The notes below the pieces were generated by a model. The model was not told where the DNA came from. It made no database searches and saw only the letters and a list, made by a program, of their open reading frames with translations. A stretch of 64,000 nt of DNA from JBKCUA01 sp046318675 (GTDB lineage Bacteria > Pseudomonadota > Alphaproteobacteria > JAJTHO01): contig JBKCUA010000002.1 of the NCBI GenBank assembly GCA_046318675.1, positions 54,860-118,859 on the forward strand. The letters run 5' to 3'. Position numbers and translations under genes: made by a program. This document shows positions 23,796-33,067 of the stretch, piece after piece; positions within the stretch are counted from its first letter, which is position 1; the number at the start of each line of letters is the position of its first letter.

Positions 23796-25883
23796 ATGCC
23801 TGCCTCACTCGCTTCCTTTTTTTCGCCCTCGCGAATCGCTCTTCTTGGAGCCAGCACGAAGCCCGGTAAAGTGGGTCATGTGGTTGCTCAAAATCTGCTT
23901 GCCCCAGGAATGAGAATCCCCGTTGACCTTATTAACCCCAAAGGTGGTCAATTGGGTAATGTACCATTATTAACAGATATTGGGGCAGTGAGTGCGCCCC
24001 CAGAATTAGTGATTGTGGCGGTACCACCGCAAGATGTTTTAACCTCTATTCCTAGTATTGCCGCCAGTGGTGCAAAAGCCGTGCTTTGTTTAACGGCGGG
24101 CATTGACAAGGTTGCTGTTAAAAAATTGTGTTTGAAATATAATCTGCGGTTCATGGGGCCAAATTGTCTTGGGTTGATGGTGCCGAATCTTGGCTTGAAT
24201 GCCAGTTTTGGTGATGATATGCCCCCGCCGGGTAATGTTGCCTTGGTGGCGCAGTCTGGGGCGATTATCACGGCTCTTGCTGCATGGGGTAAAACTCATA
24301 ATATTGGTTTTTCCCATCTTGTTTCCTTGGGAGATATGGTCGATGTTACAATCACAGATATGTTAGCCTATTTGGCATTTGTGGATGAATGCCAAGCTAT
24401 AGCTTTGTATATTGAAGGTATTAGTAATGGTGCTCAGTTTGTTGCGACAGCCCGGGCTGTTGCGGGACAAAAGCCTGTTATTGCTTTGAAAAGTGGTCGT
24501 TTTAAGGCTTCTTCTGCTGCTGCGCAGTCTCATACCGGTGCACTTACTGGTGTTGATGAAGTGTATTCTGCTGCTTTTCATAAAACAGGTGTGCGTCGCT
24601 GCTTGAATTTTAGCGGTTTTCGAGATGAGATTCGCGGTATAAGTCGTTACGGTATTACCTTCACAGGACGCCAACACCTACTGATTGTTACTAATGGTGG
24701 TGGGTTTGGCGTTTTGGCGGCTGATGCGCTTATCGCCCACGGTGGTGCTTTGGCACCTTTGCCGGTAGGCATTAAAACTGCCTTGGATGCTGTGTTGCCA
24801 CAAACATGGTCTTCTGGAAATCCTATTGATATTATAGGGGATGCTGATCCAGAACGATACGCTGCGGTGTTGCGTGTTTTACGTGATACGGATTGGGGCA
24901 GTGCCGGTATTGACGCGGTTTTAATTCTCAATGCTCCAACGGGAATAAGCGATAGTGTTGCCGTGGCGCGCACAGTAGCCTTGGAAGCACGAGGTTTTGG
25001 TGTGCCAGTGTACGGATGTTGGATGGGGGGCAGTGCTGCCGAAAGTGCTGCCCGTCTATTGGAGGAGGCTGGCATTCCTTGTTATGGAAGCCCCGAAGCC
25101 GCTGTCGCCAGTGCCCTTGCACCCAAAGCACCTCAAACCAATGGTCATTGCCTGACCTCGCCTTTTGATCAAGGCGCGATGGAGGCGATTACCGCCATTT
25201 TGGCAGATGCTAAAGCAGAAAAACGCACTTGGCTTCATGAAGTTGAGGCCAAGGATATTTTTCGGCACATGGGTGTTGCGACTGTTCCAACGGTGTTGGC
25301 CAAAACCCCAGAGGAAGCGGAAACTTTGGCCGCCCAGTGGCTGGGGGAGAAGCTTGCCGTTAAAATTGTTGCCGATGGTCTGCTGCATAAGTCTGATGTG
25401 GGCGGGGTAGCCTTGAACTTGGCTAACCCGCAGGCGGTGCGCCGTGCTGCGGAATCCATGCGGCAGCGTCTTGTCAGTGGTAAAGCTCGGACAACTCTTG
25501 TTGGCTTTGCGGTGCAACCGATGGCTAGCCGCCCGAAAGCCTATGAAATAATTCTTGGCCTGAACCGTGATGCAACTTTTGGCACCGTGGTTTTGTTTGG
25601 GCAGGGCGGTACTTCAGTGGAAGCCGTCAATGATCAGGCACTCACGTTAACCCCTATCACCACTGGCGAAGCTGGGTACCTTATAAGAAAAACAAGAGTT
25701 TTTAGAATGTTAAGAGGTTATCGCAATCGGCCGGCAGTGGATTTTGCTGTTTTGGAAGACGCGTTGGTGCGGCTATCGTGGTTGGGTGAGTTATTTAGTG
25801 AGATACAAGAACTGGACATCAACCCGTTGCTTGTGGATGAAACGGGGGTTCTGGCGGTGGATGGGCGGATTCGGATTGGTTAG
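23796..25883 (+). CDS. ADP-forming acyl/acetyl-CoA synthetase (CoA-binding + ATP-grasp)
   Basis: 695 aa from the ATG with AGGAGG four bases ahead. Order of parts: CoA-binding Rossmann domain (SRIALLGASTKPGKVG, about 8-130), succinyl-CoA ligase-like domain (VALVAQSGAIITALAAWG, SHTGALTGVDEV with the phospho-His; about 140-290), a flavodoxin-like/hinge region, and an ATP-grasp domain (about 470-690; AVKIVADGLLHKSDVGGVALNL, LDINPLLVDETGVLAVDG). The family interconverts acyl-CoA + ADP + Pi with acid + CoA + ATP; some members are protein acetyltransferases, but no GNAT domain is fused here. Substrate not predictable. Followed 3 bp after the stop by a 140-bp hairpin element. Confidence 0.87.
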   Translation: MPASLASFFSPSRIALLGASTKPGKVGHVVAQNLLAPGMRIPVDLINPKGGQLGNVPLLTDIGAVSAPPELVIVAVPPQDVLTSIPSIAASGAKAVLCLTAGIDKVAVKKLCLKYNLRFMGPNCLGLMVPNLGLNASFGDDMPPPGNVALVAQSGAIITALAAWGKTHNIGFSHLVSLGDMVDVTITDMLAYLAFVDECQAIALYIEGISNGAQFVATARAVAGQKPVIALKSGRFKASSAAAQSHTGALTGVDEVYSAAFHKTGVRRCLNFSGFRDEIRGISRYGITFTGRQHLLIVTNGGGFGVLAADALIAHGGALAPLPVGIKTALDAVLPQTWSSGNPIDIIGDADPERYAAVLRVLRDTDWGSAGIDAVLILNAPTGISDSVAVARTVALEARGFGVPVYGCWMGGSAAESAARLLEEAGIPCYGSPEAAVASALAPKAPQTNGHCLTSPFDQGAMEAITAILADAKAEKRTWLHEVEAKDIFRHMGVATVPTVLAKTPEEAETLAAQWLGEKLAVKIVADGLLHKSDVGGVALNLANPQAVRRAAESMRQRLVSGKARTTLVGFAVQPMASRPKAYEIILGLNRDATFGTVVLFGQGGTSVEAVNDQALTLTPITTGEAGYLIRKTRVFRMLRGYRNRPAVDFAVLEDALVRLSWLGELFSEIQELDINPLLVDETGVLAVDGRIRIG

Positions 25884-25886
25884 TTT

Positions 25887-26026
25887 TATAGCGCGTTGCG
25901 TAATTAGCTGTAGATATTGATAAAGTCTTCAGCGCGCTATAAGTTATTTTTGTTCGGCCATTCGGCCGCGGCACCTTGTGCCGTGCGCTGGTTGCAAATA
26001 TACTTTTAATTATGCAACCAGCTATA
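25887..26026 (+). repeat. 140-bp multi-hairpin dispersed element, copy 1
   Basis: Begins TATAGCGCG and ends AGCTATA. Four hairpin units in a row: TATAGCGCG ... CGCGCTATA (9-bp stem, long loop), CGGCC-ATTC-GGCCG, CGGCAC-CTT-GTGCCG, and GCTGGTTGCA ... TGCAACCAGC (10-bp stem). It fills the gap between convergent genes (acyl-CoA synthetase on plus, dsbA-like on minus), ending next to the dsbA-like stop codon. Related to copies at 58271, 63564 and 63861. Likely a non-autonomous mobile or REP-like element that may act as a bidirectional 3' end. Confidence 0.9.
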
Positions 26027-26773
26027 TTATCGCTTTTCTTTCGTCTGGTTGCGAGCGGCCGCAATCAAGCTACGAAAAGCCTCAGCGTTCATCGCACCGG
26101 GGGCAAAGCTTTCCCCGATAATAAAGCCGGGTGTGCCACTGATTCCTAATGCTCTGGCATAATCTTGGAAACGGGCAAACTTGGCCTCAAGAGCAGTATC
26201 GTTCATATCCTTTTTGAGACGTTCGACATTTAAGCCGGCATCCTTTGCTGCTGTTTCAATAAGTGCATTATCAATCTGACCCCGATGCCCTAACAGGGCT
26301 GTATGCATTTCAATAAATTTTCCTTGTTTCTCGGCGGCACTTGCGGCTTTCGCGGCCAAGGTGGAGGATTCCGCAAGAATAGGCAGGTCAACAAAAAGCC
26401 AACGTACTTTTTTGTCTTCTTTAAGAATTTCCTGCAACACGGGTAGCATTTTTTTACAATAACCACAGTTGTAATCAAAAAACTCAACAACGATAACATC
26501 GCCTTTTGGATTGCCGACGCTAATAATATCTTTATCTTTTAGAATTTTAGGAAGAATATCTTTAGCCTTGGCGGCTTGTTGCGCGGAGGCTTCAGCTTGA
26601 CGTTTTTCTTGGTACATCTGCAAGGATTCAATCAATATTTCAGGTTTATTGCGAATCACGTCCTCGACCAGACGACGGACTTCATCTTGTTGTGCCGAGT
26701 TAAGAGCAGGTTGCTCCGCCAACGCAAAAGCGGAAAAGAAAAACATAAAAAATAAAGTAGTTATTGATTTCAA
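26027..26773 (-). CDS. DsbA-family periplasmic thiol-disulfide oxidoreductase
   Basis: 248 aa. A signal peptide (residues 1-19, ending AFALA) is followed by a helical N-terminal extension (about 20-80) and a thioredoxin-like domain with the CGYC active site in FFDYNCGYCKKMLPVL, and a cis-Pro segment SGTPGFIIGE. It resembles the BdbD/Com1 branch, which oxidises or isomerises cysteines of exported proteins. The extended N-terminus could mediate dimerisation. Its 31-bp distance from the accC stop suggests it may be read through from the acc operon. Confidence 0.87.
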   Translation of the reverse strand: MKSITTLFFMFFFSAFALAEQPALNSAQQDEVRRLVEDVIRNKPEILIESLQMYQEKRQAEASAQQAAKAKDILPKILKDKDIISVGNPKGDVIVVEFFDYNCGYCKKMLPVLQEILKEDKKVRWLFVDLPILAESSTLAAKAASAAEKQGKFIEMHTALLGHRGQIDNALIETAAKDAGLNVERLKKDMNDTALEAKFARFQDYARALGISGTPGFIIGESFAPGAMNAEAFRSLIAAARNQTKEKR

Positions 26774-26804
26774 GGTGCTCTCCTATATTATTATATTGTG
26801 GATG

Positions 26805-28163
26805 TTATGCTGCAAAAGCAGCTCTTTGTTCTGCTAGAAAAACCTTCTCCAACCAATGAATATTATAATTTCCAGCCTGAAAATTAGGTTCAGCACATAG
26901 CTGCTGATGTAGTGGAATAGTCGTGTTGATACCCAAAACGGCGTATTCTTCTAAGGCGCGTATGGCTCGGCGCACACAGGTCGGTCGATCGTCGGCATGG
27001 ACAATCAGCTTAGCTACCATGCTGTCGTAGTGGGGAGAAACACTGTACCCGGCATAGACATGGGAATCAACGCGCACCCCAAATCCCCCAGGGGCAACAT
27101 AATCAGTAATTTTTCCTGGAGACGGCAAGAACGTTTGAGCATGTTCGGCATTAATACGGCATTGCAGGGCATGACCAGAGAAACGAATATCTTTTTGATA
27201 GTAGCCAAGATGTTCACCACGAGACACCCTGATCATTTCTTTGACGAGATCGATGCCAGTAACCATCTCACTGATGGTGTGCTCCACCTGAAGGCGGGTG
27301 TTCATTTCAATGAAGTAAAAACGGCCATCTTCATAAAGAAATTCAAACGTCCCTGCGCTGTAATAACCAAGCTTTTCCGCCGCACTGCGGGCAACTTCGC
27401 CGATATAGGCGCGTAGTTCGGGGGTCAGGCCAGGGCTTGGAGTTTCCTCTAGTACCTTCTGGTGGCGGCGTTGTAAGGAGCAATCGCGCTCGCCCAGATG
27501 CACGACGTTGCCGTGGGTATCGCCCAGCACTTGCACTTCAATATGTCGAGGGTGAGACAGATATTTTTCAATATAAACAGATGGATTTCCAAAACAAGCT
27601 TGAGCCTCGGCTCTGGCCAGATCCACGGCTTCGGCAATTTCATTACTGTTCCAGGCAACTTTCATGCCTTTGCCGCCACCGCCGCCTGCGGCCTTAACTA
27701 GAACAGGATAGCCAATCTGAGCCGCAACCTTGGCGGCCATATCGCTAGAGCTAATGTCACCTTCAGAGCCGGGAACCACTGGTACATCCGCTTCAATCAT
27801 TGCCTGTTTGGCGGTGATTTTATCGCCCATGACCCGGATATGCTCGACGGAGGGACCAATAAAGCGAAACCCGTGTTCCGCTGTCATCGCGGCAAAAGCG
27901 GCATTTTCAGCAAGAAAACCAATGCCTGGATGAATAGCGGTAGCTCCGGTAATGGTTGCCGCCGATAAGATAGCCGGTACATTTAAATAGCTAGCCTTAG
28001 AAGAGGCCGGGCCAATACAAACACTCTCATCAGCGAGGCGTACTGGCATGGAATCAGCATCAGCAACAGAATGGGCAACCACCGTGGCAATGCCCATTTC
28101 TTTGCAGGCACGGACAATCCTCAGCGCAATCTCACCACGGTTGGGGATAAGAATCTTTTCCAT
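26805..28163 (-). CDS. accC: Biotin carboxylase subunit of acetyl-CoA carboxylase
   Basis: 452 aa from ATG at 28163 (MEKILIPNRGEIALR), overlapping nothing but starting one base after the accB stop; a TTG at 28172 would add three residues. The ATP-grasp loop GGGGKGMK, the RDCSLQRRHQKVLEE biotin/bicarbonate segment and FIEMNTRLQVEHTISEMVTG are complete. It carboxylates the biotin on AccB in the first step of fatty-acid synthesis. Confidence 0.95.
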   Translation of the reverse strand: MEKILIPNRGEIALRIVRACKEMGIATVVAHSVADADSMPVRLADESVCIGPASSKASYLNVPAILSAATITGATAIHPGIGFLAENAAFAAMTAEHGFRFIGPSVEHIRVMGDKITAKQAMIEADVPVVPGSEGDISSSDMAAKVAAQIGYPVLVKAAGGGGGKGMKVAWNSNEIAEAVDLARAEAQACFGNPSVYIEKYLSHPRHIEVQVLGDTHGNVVHLGERDCSLQRRHQKVLEETPSPGLTPELRAYIGEVARSAAEKLGYYSAGTFEFLYEDGRFYFIEMNTRLQVEHTISEMVTGIDLVKEMIRVSRGEHLGYYQKDIRFSGHALQCRINAEHAQTFLPSPGKITDYVAPGGFGVRVDSHVYAGYSVSPHYDSMVAKLIVHADDRPTCVRRAIRALEEYAVLGINTTIPLHQQLCAEPNFQAGNYNIHWLEKVFLAEQRAAFAA

Positions 28164-28164
28164 G

Positions 28165-28617
28165 TTATTCAAGCACGACTAGAGGTTCGCCGAATTCCAC
28201 TGGATGCCCATCAGTCACCAGAATTTCCCGTACCACCCCGGCTTTCGGGCTAGGGATGGGGTTCATGACTTTCATCGCCTCAATAATCAAGAGTGTCTGG
28301 CCTTTTTCCACTCTGTCACCCACAGTAACAAAAGGGGCAGCACCAGGGCGGGCAGATAAATAAACATTCCCCACCATTGGAGCCGTGACTGCCCCCGTTG
28401 GAACACCAACAGAGATATTAGCAGGCACAGGTAGGGGAAGTGAAGGTGTTACCGGTGTCGGTGCAATATGTACTGCCGACAGTTGCCGCACCACGCGAAT
28501 ACGAAAACCATCATTCGCAAGCTCAATTTCAGAGAGCTTTGTTTCATCAAGCAATTGAGCCAGCTTGCGGACGAGTTCCTCATCCACTGCCACCCCGGTG
28601 TTGGGCGTTTTGTTCAT
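28165..28617 (-). CDS. accB: Biotin carboxyl carrier protein of acetyl-CoA carboxylase
   Basis: 150 aa. The C-terminal biotinyl domain contains EAMKVMNPI with the lysine that receives biotin, preceded by GAVTAPMVGNVYLSARPGA. The N-terminal half (residues 1-70) is the usual variable, helical then Pro-rich linker. Directly upstream of accC, with which it forms a conserved pair. Confidence 0.94.
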   Translation of the reverse strand: MNKTPNTGVAVDEELVRKLAQLLDETKLSEIELANDGFRIRVVRQLSAVHIAPTPVTPSLPLPVPANISVGVPTGAVTAPMVGNVYLSARPGAAPFVTVGDRVEKGQTLLIIEAMKVMNPIPSPKAGVVREILVTDGHPVEFGEPLVVLE

Positions 28618-28679
28618 AGCCTCTTTGTCCTACTGTATTACTATTTTAAGCGCAAGGTCTCTGATGCTTTCATGGGGCA

Positions 28680-29705
28680 TTATAAGCCATGATCATGTAT
28701 TAGGGCTTCGGCAATCTGTACACTGTTCAGAGCGGCGCCTTTGCGGACGTTGTCGGCTACTACCCACAGTAACAAACCATGTGGAACAGTGGGATCAATA
28801 CGAATGCGACTGACGAACACAGCGTCTTCACCAACGCAGTCTTTAGGGGTGGCATAACTTTCTCGCTCGCCTTCATGCTCAACAACAACAATTCCTGGAG
28901 CACGTTTGAGGGCGCCTTTAGCCTGAGCCACCGTGATAGGTTTGGAGAATTCTACAGCTATAGCAAGGGCATGACCAACAAACACGGGCACTCGAATACA
29001 GGTAGCCGCCACGTTAATAGCAGGGTCAAGAATTTTTTGCGTCTCTACCTGCATTTTCCATTCTTCTTTGGTTGAGCCATCGTCTTTGAAGACATCAATT
29101 TGCGGGATTACATTAAAGGCAATTTGTTTTGAAAAAACATTTTTTTCAACGGATTGTCCGACCATTATATTGCGGGTTTGGCTAAAGAGCTCATCCATTG
29201 CCTCTTTGCCCGCGCCGGAAACAGACTGGTACGTGGAAACAACCACTCGTTTAACTTTGGCTAAATTATGTAAAGGTTTTAATGCCACCACCATTTGAAT
29301 TGTGGAACAATTGGGGTTGGCGATAATACGCTTATTTTTATAAGTAGCCAAGGCACTCGCGTTAACTTCTGGCACCACCAAAGGTACATCCGACATCATC
29401 CGAAAGTGTGATGTGTTATCAATTACAACAGCCCCAGCGGCGGCTGCTTTTGGTGCAAAAACAGCGGAAACCTTTGCCCCTGGAGAAGATAGAACGATTT
29501 TTACTTTCCTGAAATCAAAATCGTCCAGTGCTTCAACTTTGAGAATATCATCACCAAAAGAGACATCCTTGCCTTTGGAACGATTAGACGCCAAGGCATA
29601 GACCCGCTCGACCGGAAATTTACGCTCTGCCAATATCTGAAGCATGGCTCGACCAACATTTCCCGTCGCACCAACCACAGCGACAGGATATTTTTTTTCG
29701 GCCAT
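28680..29705 (-). CDS. asd: Aspartate-semialdehyde dehydrogenase
   Basis: 341 aa. N-terminal NADP-binding motif VAVVGATGNVGRAML, catalytic cysteine in ANPNCSTIQMV and STYQSVSGAGKEAMDEL are typical of Asd. It reduces aspartyl phosphate on the route to lysine, meso-DAP, threonine and methionine, feeding the DAP used by MurE. It lies between rpsP and accB on the same strand; a 62-bp gap before accB may contain a promoter. Confidence 0.95.
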   Translation of the reverse strand: MAEKKYPVAVVGATGNVGRAMLQILAERKFPVERVYALASNRSKGKDVSFGDDILKVEALDDFDFRKVKIVLSSPGAKVSAVFAPKAAAAGAVVIDNTSHFRMMSDVPLVVPEVNASALATYKNKRIIANPNCSTIQMVVALKPLHNLAKVKRVVVSTYQSVSGAGKEAMDELFSQTRNIMVGQSVEKNVFSKQIAFNVIPQIDVFKDDGSTKEEWKMQVETQKILDPAINVAATCIRVPVFVGHALAIAVEFSKPITVAQAKGALKRAPGIVVVEHEGERESYATPKDCVGEDAVFVSRIRIDPTVPHGLLLWVVADNVRKGAALNSVQIAEALIHDHGL

Positions 29706-29722
29706 ATCAACCCTCTTAAAGA

Positions 29723-30097
29723 TTAGGCAGCGGCATCTTCAGCCGGTGCACTGGCGGCGGCGATTTTAGCGGCTTTGGCTTCGGCGCGTTCAGAACGCTT
29801 TTTACCAATGGCACTTTTCTTTGGTGTTTCGCGCCAAGTAGGCTTTTCCACCAGCGATAATGAGGCCAGCAACCGAGCCACACGATCCGAAGGCTGTGCG
29901 CCTACGCCCAGCCAGTACTTAACGCGGTCTTCCTGTACTCGCAAACGTTCCACACTTCCTTGTTCGGAAAGGGGATTGTAGGTGCCGAGCTTCTCTAAAA
30001 ACCGACCGTCACGGGGGGCACGGGAATCCGTTGCCACCACGGCATACACCGGACGTTTTTTGGTACCACGACGAGCAAGACGAAGAACAACAGACAT
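29723..30097 (-). CDS. rpsP: 30S ribosomal protein bS16
   Basis: 124 aa from MSVVLRLARRGTKKRPVYAV, with AGGAG five bases before the ATG. The core (residues 1-85; FLEKLGTYNPL, YWLGVGAQPSDRVARLL) is standard bS16. A 35-40 residue Lys/Ala-rich tail ending in acidic EDAAA is longer than the minimal protein, as in other alphaproteobacteria. The usual rpsP-rimM-trmD-rplS order is absent; asd follows instead. Confidence 0.95.
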   Translation of the reverse strand: MSVVLRLARRGTKKRPVYAVVATDSRAPRDGRFLEKLGTYNPLSEQGSVERLRVQEDRVKYWLGVGAQPSDRVARLLASLSLVEKPTWRETPKKSAIGKKRSERAEAKAAKIAAASAPAEDAAA

Positions 30098-30243
30098 ATA
30101 CACTCCTGCAAAGGATGACCATGGTAGCGATTTTTTGGTGAGCTGCAAGGAGATTATTAACGAAAAAAGCATTCTATGCCGCACCGGTTAATTAACAACG
30201 TAAATTGATACCGCTTCGCCTTCAATCTGTAGATATTTTAGAG

Positions 30244-30963
30244 TTACTTTTTAACCGCCGCCAGCAGGTAGTTTACTGAGGGGTTTCCCCCTGCCGTCCA
30301 TGTGCCGGACAAGGGATGGTACTGCATCCCTAAAATTTCTTGTACGCTAAGCCCAGCCGCACTCACCAGTCCCGCCAATTCGCCGGGGGTCAGGAACTTG
30401 CGCCAGTCGTGGGTACCTCGTGGCAGCCAGCGCAACACATACTCCGCCCCCACAATAGCCAGCAGGAAGCTCTTGATCGTCTTGCTCAACGTCGCCAGTA
30501 CTACCAGCCCACCGGGGCGGCACAGTTTGGCTAGCGTACGGCAGAGTAGGGCAGGATCGGCGACGTGTTCCACCACCTCTAAGCATAGGATAACATCCCA
30601 GGTGCCGCTGAGGTCTTCGGCCAGGCCTTGCTGATAGTCAATGGCAAGGCCGCTTTGTTCGGCGTGCTGCTGGGCAATAGCGATGTTCAGGGCACTGGCG
30701 TCTATCCCGGTCACCTCCCCACTTAAGCGGGCGACAGCCTCACTGATCAAGCCGCCGCCACAACCGATGTCCAGCACCCGCAGGCCTTGAAAAATAGGCA
30801 ACACAGCCGCATCCCGGCTAAAATGGCTGGCTACCAGACGGCGCAGCACCTGAATTCGGGCGGGGTTGAGGCGGTGTAGCGGTTTGAACGGCCCGCTGGG
30901 ATCCCACCAGGCGGCGGCCATGCGATCAAATTTGGCGACTTCGGCGGGATCGAGGGTGGTCAT
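30244..30963 (-). CDS. ubiG: UbiG ubiquinone biosynthesis O-methyltransferase
   Basis: 239 aa. EVAKFDRMAAAWWDPSGPFKPLHRLNP is the UbiG signature, followed by the SAM motif VLDIGCGGGLISEAVARL and DVILCLEVVEHVADP. It performs both O-methylations in ubiquinone synthesis, the electron carrier for the complex I encoded at 47.9-53.8 kb. Its ATG overlaps the stop of the upstream glycosyltransferase gene, so it is co-transcribed with surface-glycan-type genes, an unusual partnership. Confidence 0.94.
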   Translation of the reverse strand: MTTLDPAEVAKFDRMAAAWWDPSGPFKPLHRLNPARIQVLRRLVASHFSRDAAVLPIFQGLRVLDIGCGGGLISEAVARLSGEVTGIDASALNIAIAQQHAEQSGLAIDYQQGLAEDLSGTWDVILCLEVVEHVADPALLCRTLAKLCRPGGLVVLATLSKTIKSFLLAIVGAEYVLRWLPRGTHDWRKFLTPGELAGLVSAAGLSVQEILGMQYHPLSGTWTAGGNPSVNYLLAAVKK

Positions 30964-32021
30964 GCGGCCATCATCTTTTCATAAAAAGCGATAAGATGCT
31001 TCATGGATGTTTCGGCATTGTAAGGATCACGTATCGTTTGCCGTCCAGCGTCACCCAATTTTTTTCGTAATACTGGATCGTCGCGCAGGGTGCGTAGAGC
31101 TTCGGCCAGCGAACTAATATCTTCAATAGGAACAAGCCAGCCGTTTTCCCCATGACGAAGAATTTCATCAGGCCCGGCAATATTGCTGGAAATCAGGGGA
31201 ACTCCCTGTCCTAAAGCCTCCAACATCACAAAGGGAAATGTCTCATACCGCGACGGCATCAGCACCATATCTGCCATAGCAAACAGATTCGCCACGTCGG
31301 ATCGCCAGCCTAGAAACTGCACCCGATCGGCTACCCCATGCTGCTCCGCAAGGGCGCGGAGCATCGCTTCGTCTGGACCGTCCCCAGCGAGAAGTAAAGT
31401 AATTCCCGGCACAAGCGCCAGTGCTTGGACTAAAATATCTAGCCCTTTTTTATGAGCAAATAATCGTCCCGCACACACGGCGACTATATGATCATTGGGA
31501 ATATGAAAGGGTTCTCGTGATGCAGGAACGGCATCGACCACGTCGGGAAAATGAAACAAGCGGCCGATGCGTGCATCAGGAATACCCGCCGCTACCATTT
31601 CGTGTCGCGTAGCCTCCGCCGGAACAAGCCATGTATCAACGACTCGGCGTAATCGTCTCAGACGACTCGGCCACGGCATTCCGCCCAAAAAAACACAGGT
31701 TGGACGACGTGGCCACCTAGGCATCAGAAACCAAGCCACTTTATGCGACCACAATTGAATGACCGAAGGGCGAAACCGCCAAATCTCCCGCCGCAAGCGT
31801 AAATGATTAAACCAATCTTTCAGCGGATGACGCGCTGTAAAGACATCCGTTTGAATTAAGGGCAGGCCAGCTAATGCCTTGGCATCTTCTGCATGGCATA
31901 AAACACGTTGCGGGATTCCTTGTTTGGCGAGGTTGTGCACGACTTGGATGAATGCCGTCTGCATCCCACTTTGACGTGCACCAGTATTCAAGTGAAGGAT
32001 ACGCAAAGAATCTTTTTTCAT
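30960..32021 (-). CDS. GT4-family glycosyltransferase, second of a tandem pair
   Basis: 353 aa, GT-B fold. The C-terminal half has the GT4 pattern: HIVAVCAGRLFAHKKGLDIL, LAGDGPDEAML, FLGWRSDVANLFAMADMVLMPSRYETFPFVMLEALGQGVP, with the E-x7-E nucleotide-sugar motif. It is a close paralogue of the next gene (32018-33064); the middle of the C-terminal half is nearly identical at DNA level while the N-terminal halves differ more. No signal peptide. Starts and stops overlap by ATGA with both neighbours, so a four-gene operon with the 671-aa gene and ubiG is likely. Donor and acceptor unknown. Confidence 0.85.
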   Translation of the reverse strand: MKKDSLRILHLNTGARQSGMQTAFIQVVHNLAKQGIPQRVLCHAEDAKALAGLPLIQTDVFTARHPLKDWFNHLRLRREIWRFRPSVIQLWSHKVAWFLMPRWPRRPTCVFLGGMPWPSRLRRLRRVVDTWLVPAEATRHEMVAAGIPDARIGRLFHFPDVVDAVPASREPFHIPNDHIVAVCAGRLFAHKKGLDILVQALALVPGITLLLAGDGPDEAMLRALAEQHGVADRVQFLGWRSDVANLFAMADMVLMPSRYETFPFVMLEALGQGVPLISSNIAGPDEILRHGENGWLVPIEDISSLAEALRTLRDDPVLRKKLGDAGRQTIRDPYNAETSMKHLIAFYEKMMAA

Positions 32022-33064
32022 GCGGAAAATCTCATTTTTTGATAAAAATCAATTAATTGATTTATTGATGTATTCTCATTGTAGGTTGTCCGCACCGTAT
32101 CGCGCCCTGCCTGACCCAACCGCGCCCGCAACGCCGGATCGTCGCGCAGGGTGCGTAGAGCAGCGGCGAGGTCGTCAATATTTTCGGGTTCAACCGTAAA
32201 GCTGTTGACTAAATGCTGTGCTACTTCATCAGGGCCTTTGACGTTTGTTAAGATAAGCGGCGTACCTTGTGCCATGGCTTCTAACATGACAAATCCAAAC
32301 GGCTCATACCGCGACGGCATCAGTACTATATCCGCCATGGCAAACAGATTCGCCACGTCGGATCGCCAGCCCAGAAAGCGCACCCGATCCGCCACTCCAT
32401 GCTGCTCCGCAAGGGCGCGAAGCATAGCCTCATCCTCCCCTTCTCCAGCCAGCAGCAAGGTTATCCCCCGTGCTTTGGCCAAGGCCGGGATAAGAATATC
32501 AAACGCCTTCTGGTGCGACAACCGCCCCGCCGCCACCGCGATAATATCATCGTCCTTTAGGCCGAAGGCGGCGCGACTGGCGGGCGCAACATCCACGTGA
32601 TCGGGAAAATGCAGCAGGCGGCCTACGGAAGAAGCAAGGGCACCCAGAGCAATGGTATCTTGACGCACTTGTTCAGAGCAGGTCAGCCAAGCATCCACGG
32701 TTTTTTTCAGTCGCTGAAAACGACGCGGCCAGATACTAGTCCCCAAAAAAATACAGGTTGGTTTTTTGGGCCAGCGCGGGGTTAAAAACCAAGAAACCTT
32801 ATGAGACCATAACTGGATAATATCAGGGTTAAATTTTACAATTTCATAACGAAACCGCCAGTGATTCCCAAAATCTCGCAACTGGTGTTCAGCCTTGATG
32901 CTGGCTGTAGTAACATTATGCAAATTGCGAAATGTATCAATATGATGATTATGCGATAAAACCCTTTGCACTATTCTCTCACGGTGGGAAAGTCCACGCA
33001 CCGTTTGCACAAAGGCGGTTTGAATCCCGCCCTTGCTCCCCGTATTCAAATGTAAAATCCGCAT
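32018..33064 (-). CDS. GT4-family glycosyltransferase, first of a tandem pair
   Basis: 348 aa, starting MRILHLNTGSKGGIQTAFVQ. C-terminal GT4 motifs: DIIAVAAGRLSHQKAFDIL, LAGEGEDEAML, MPSRYEPFGFVMLEAMAQGTP. The N-terminal acceptor domain shares the ILHLNTG start and the LWSHKVSWFLTPRWPKKPT block with its neighbour, implying related acceptors. It lies 3 bp after the 671-aa gene and overlaps the next glycosyltransferase gene by 4 bp. Likely role in a surface glycan or glycolipid, by context only. Confidence 0.85.
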   Translation of the reverse strand: MRILHLNTGSKGGIQTAFVQTVRGLSHRERIVQRVLSHNHHIDTFRNLHNVTTASIKAEHQLRDFGNHWRFRYEIVKFNPDIIQLWSHKVSWFLTPRWPKKPTCIFLGTSIWPRRFQRLKKTVDAWLTCSEQVRQDTIALGALASSVGRLLHFPDHVDVAPASRAAFGLKDDDIIAVAAGRLSHQKAFDILIPALAKARGITLLLAGEGEDEAMLRALAEQHGVADRVRFLGWRSDVANLFAMADIVLMPSRYEPFGFVMLEAMAQGTPLILTNVKGPDEVAQHLVNSFTVEPENIDDLAAALRTLRDDPALRARLGQAGRDTVRTTYNENTSINQLIDFYQKMRFSA

Positions 33065-33067
33065 CCC

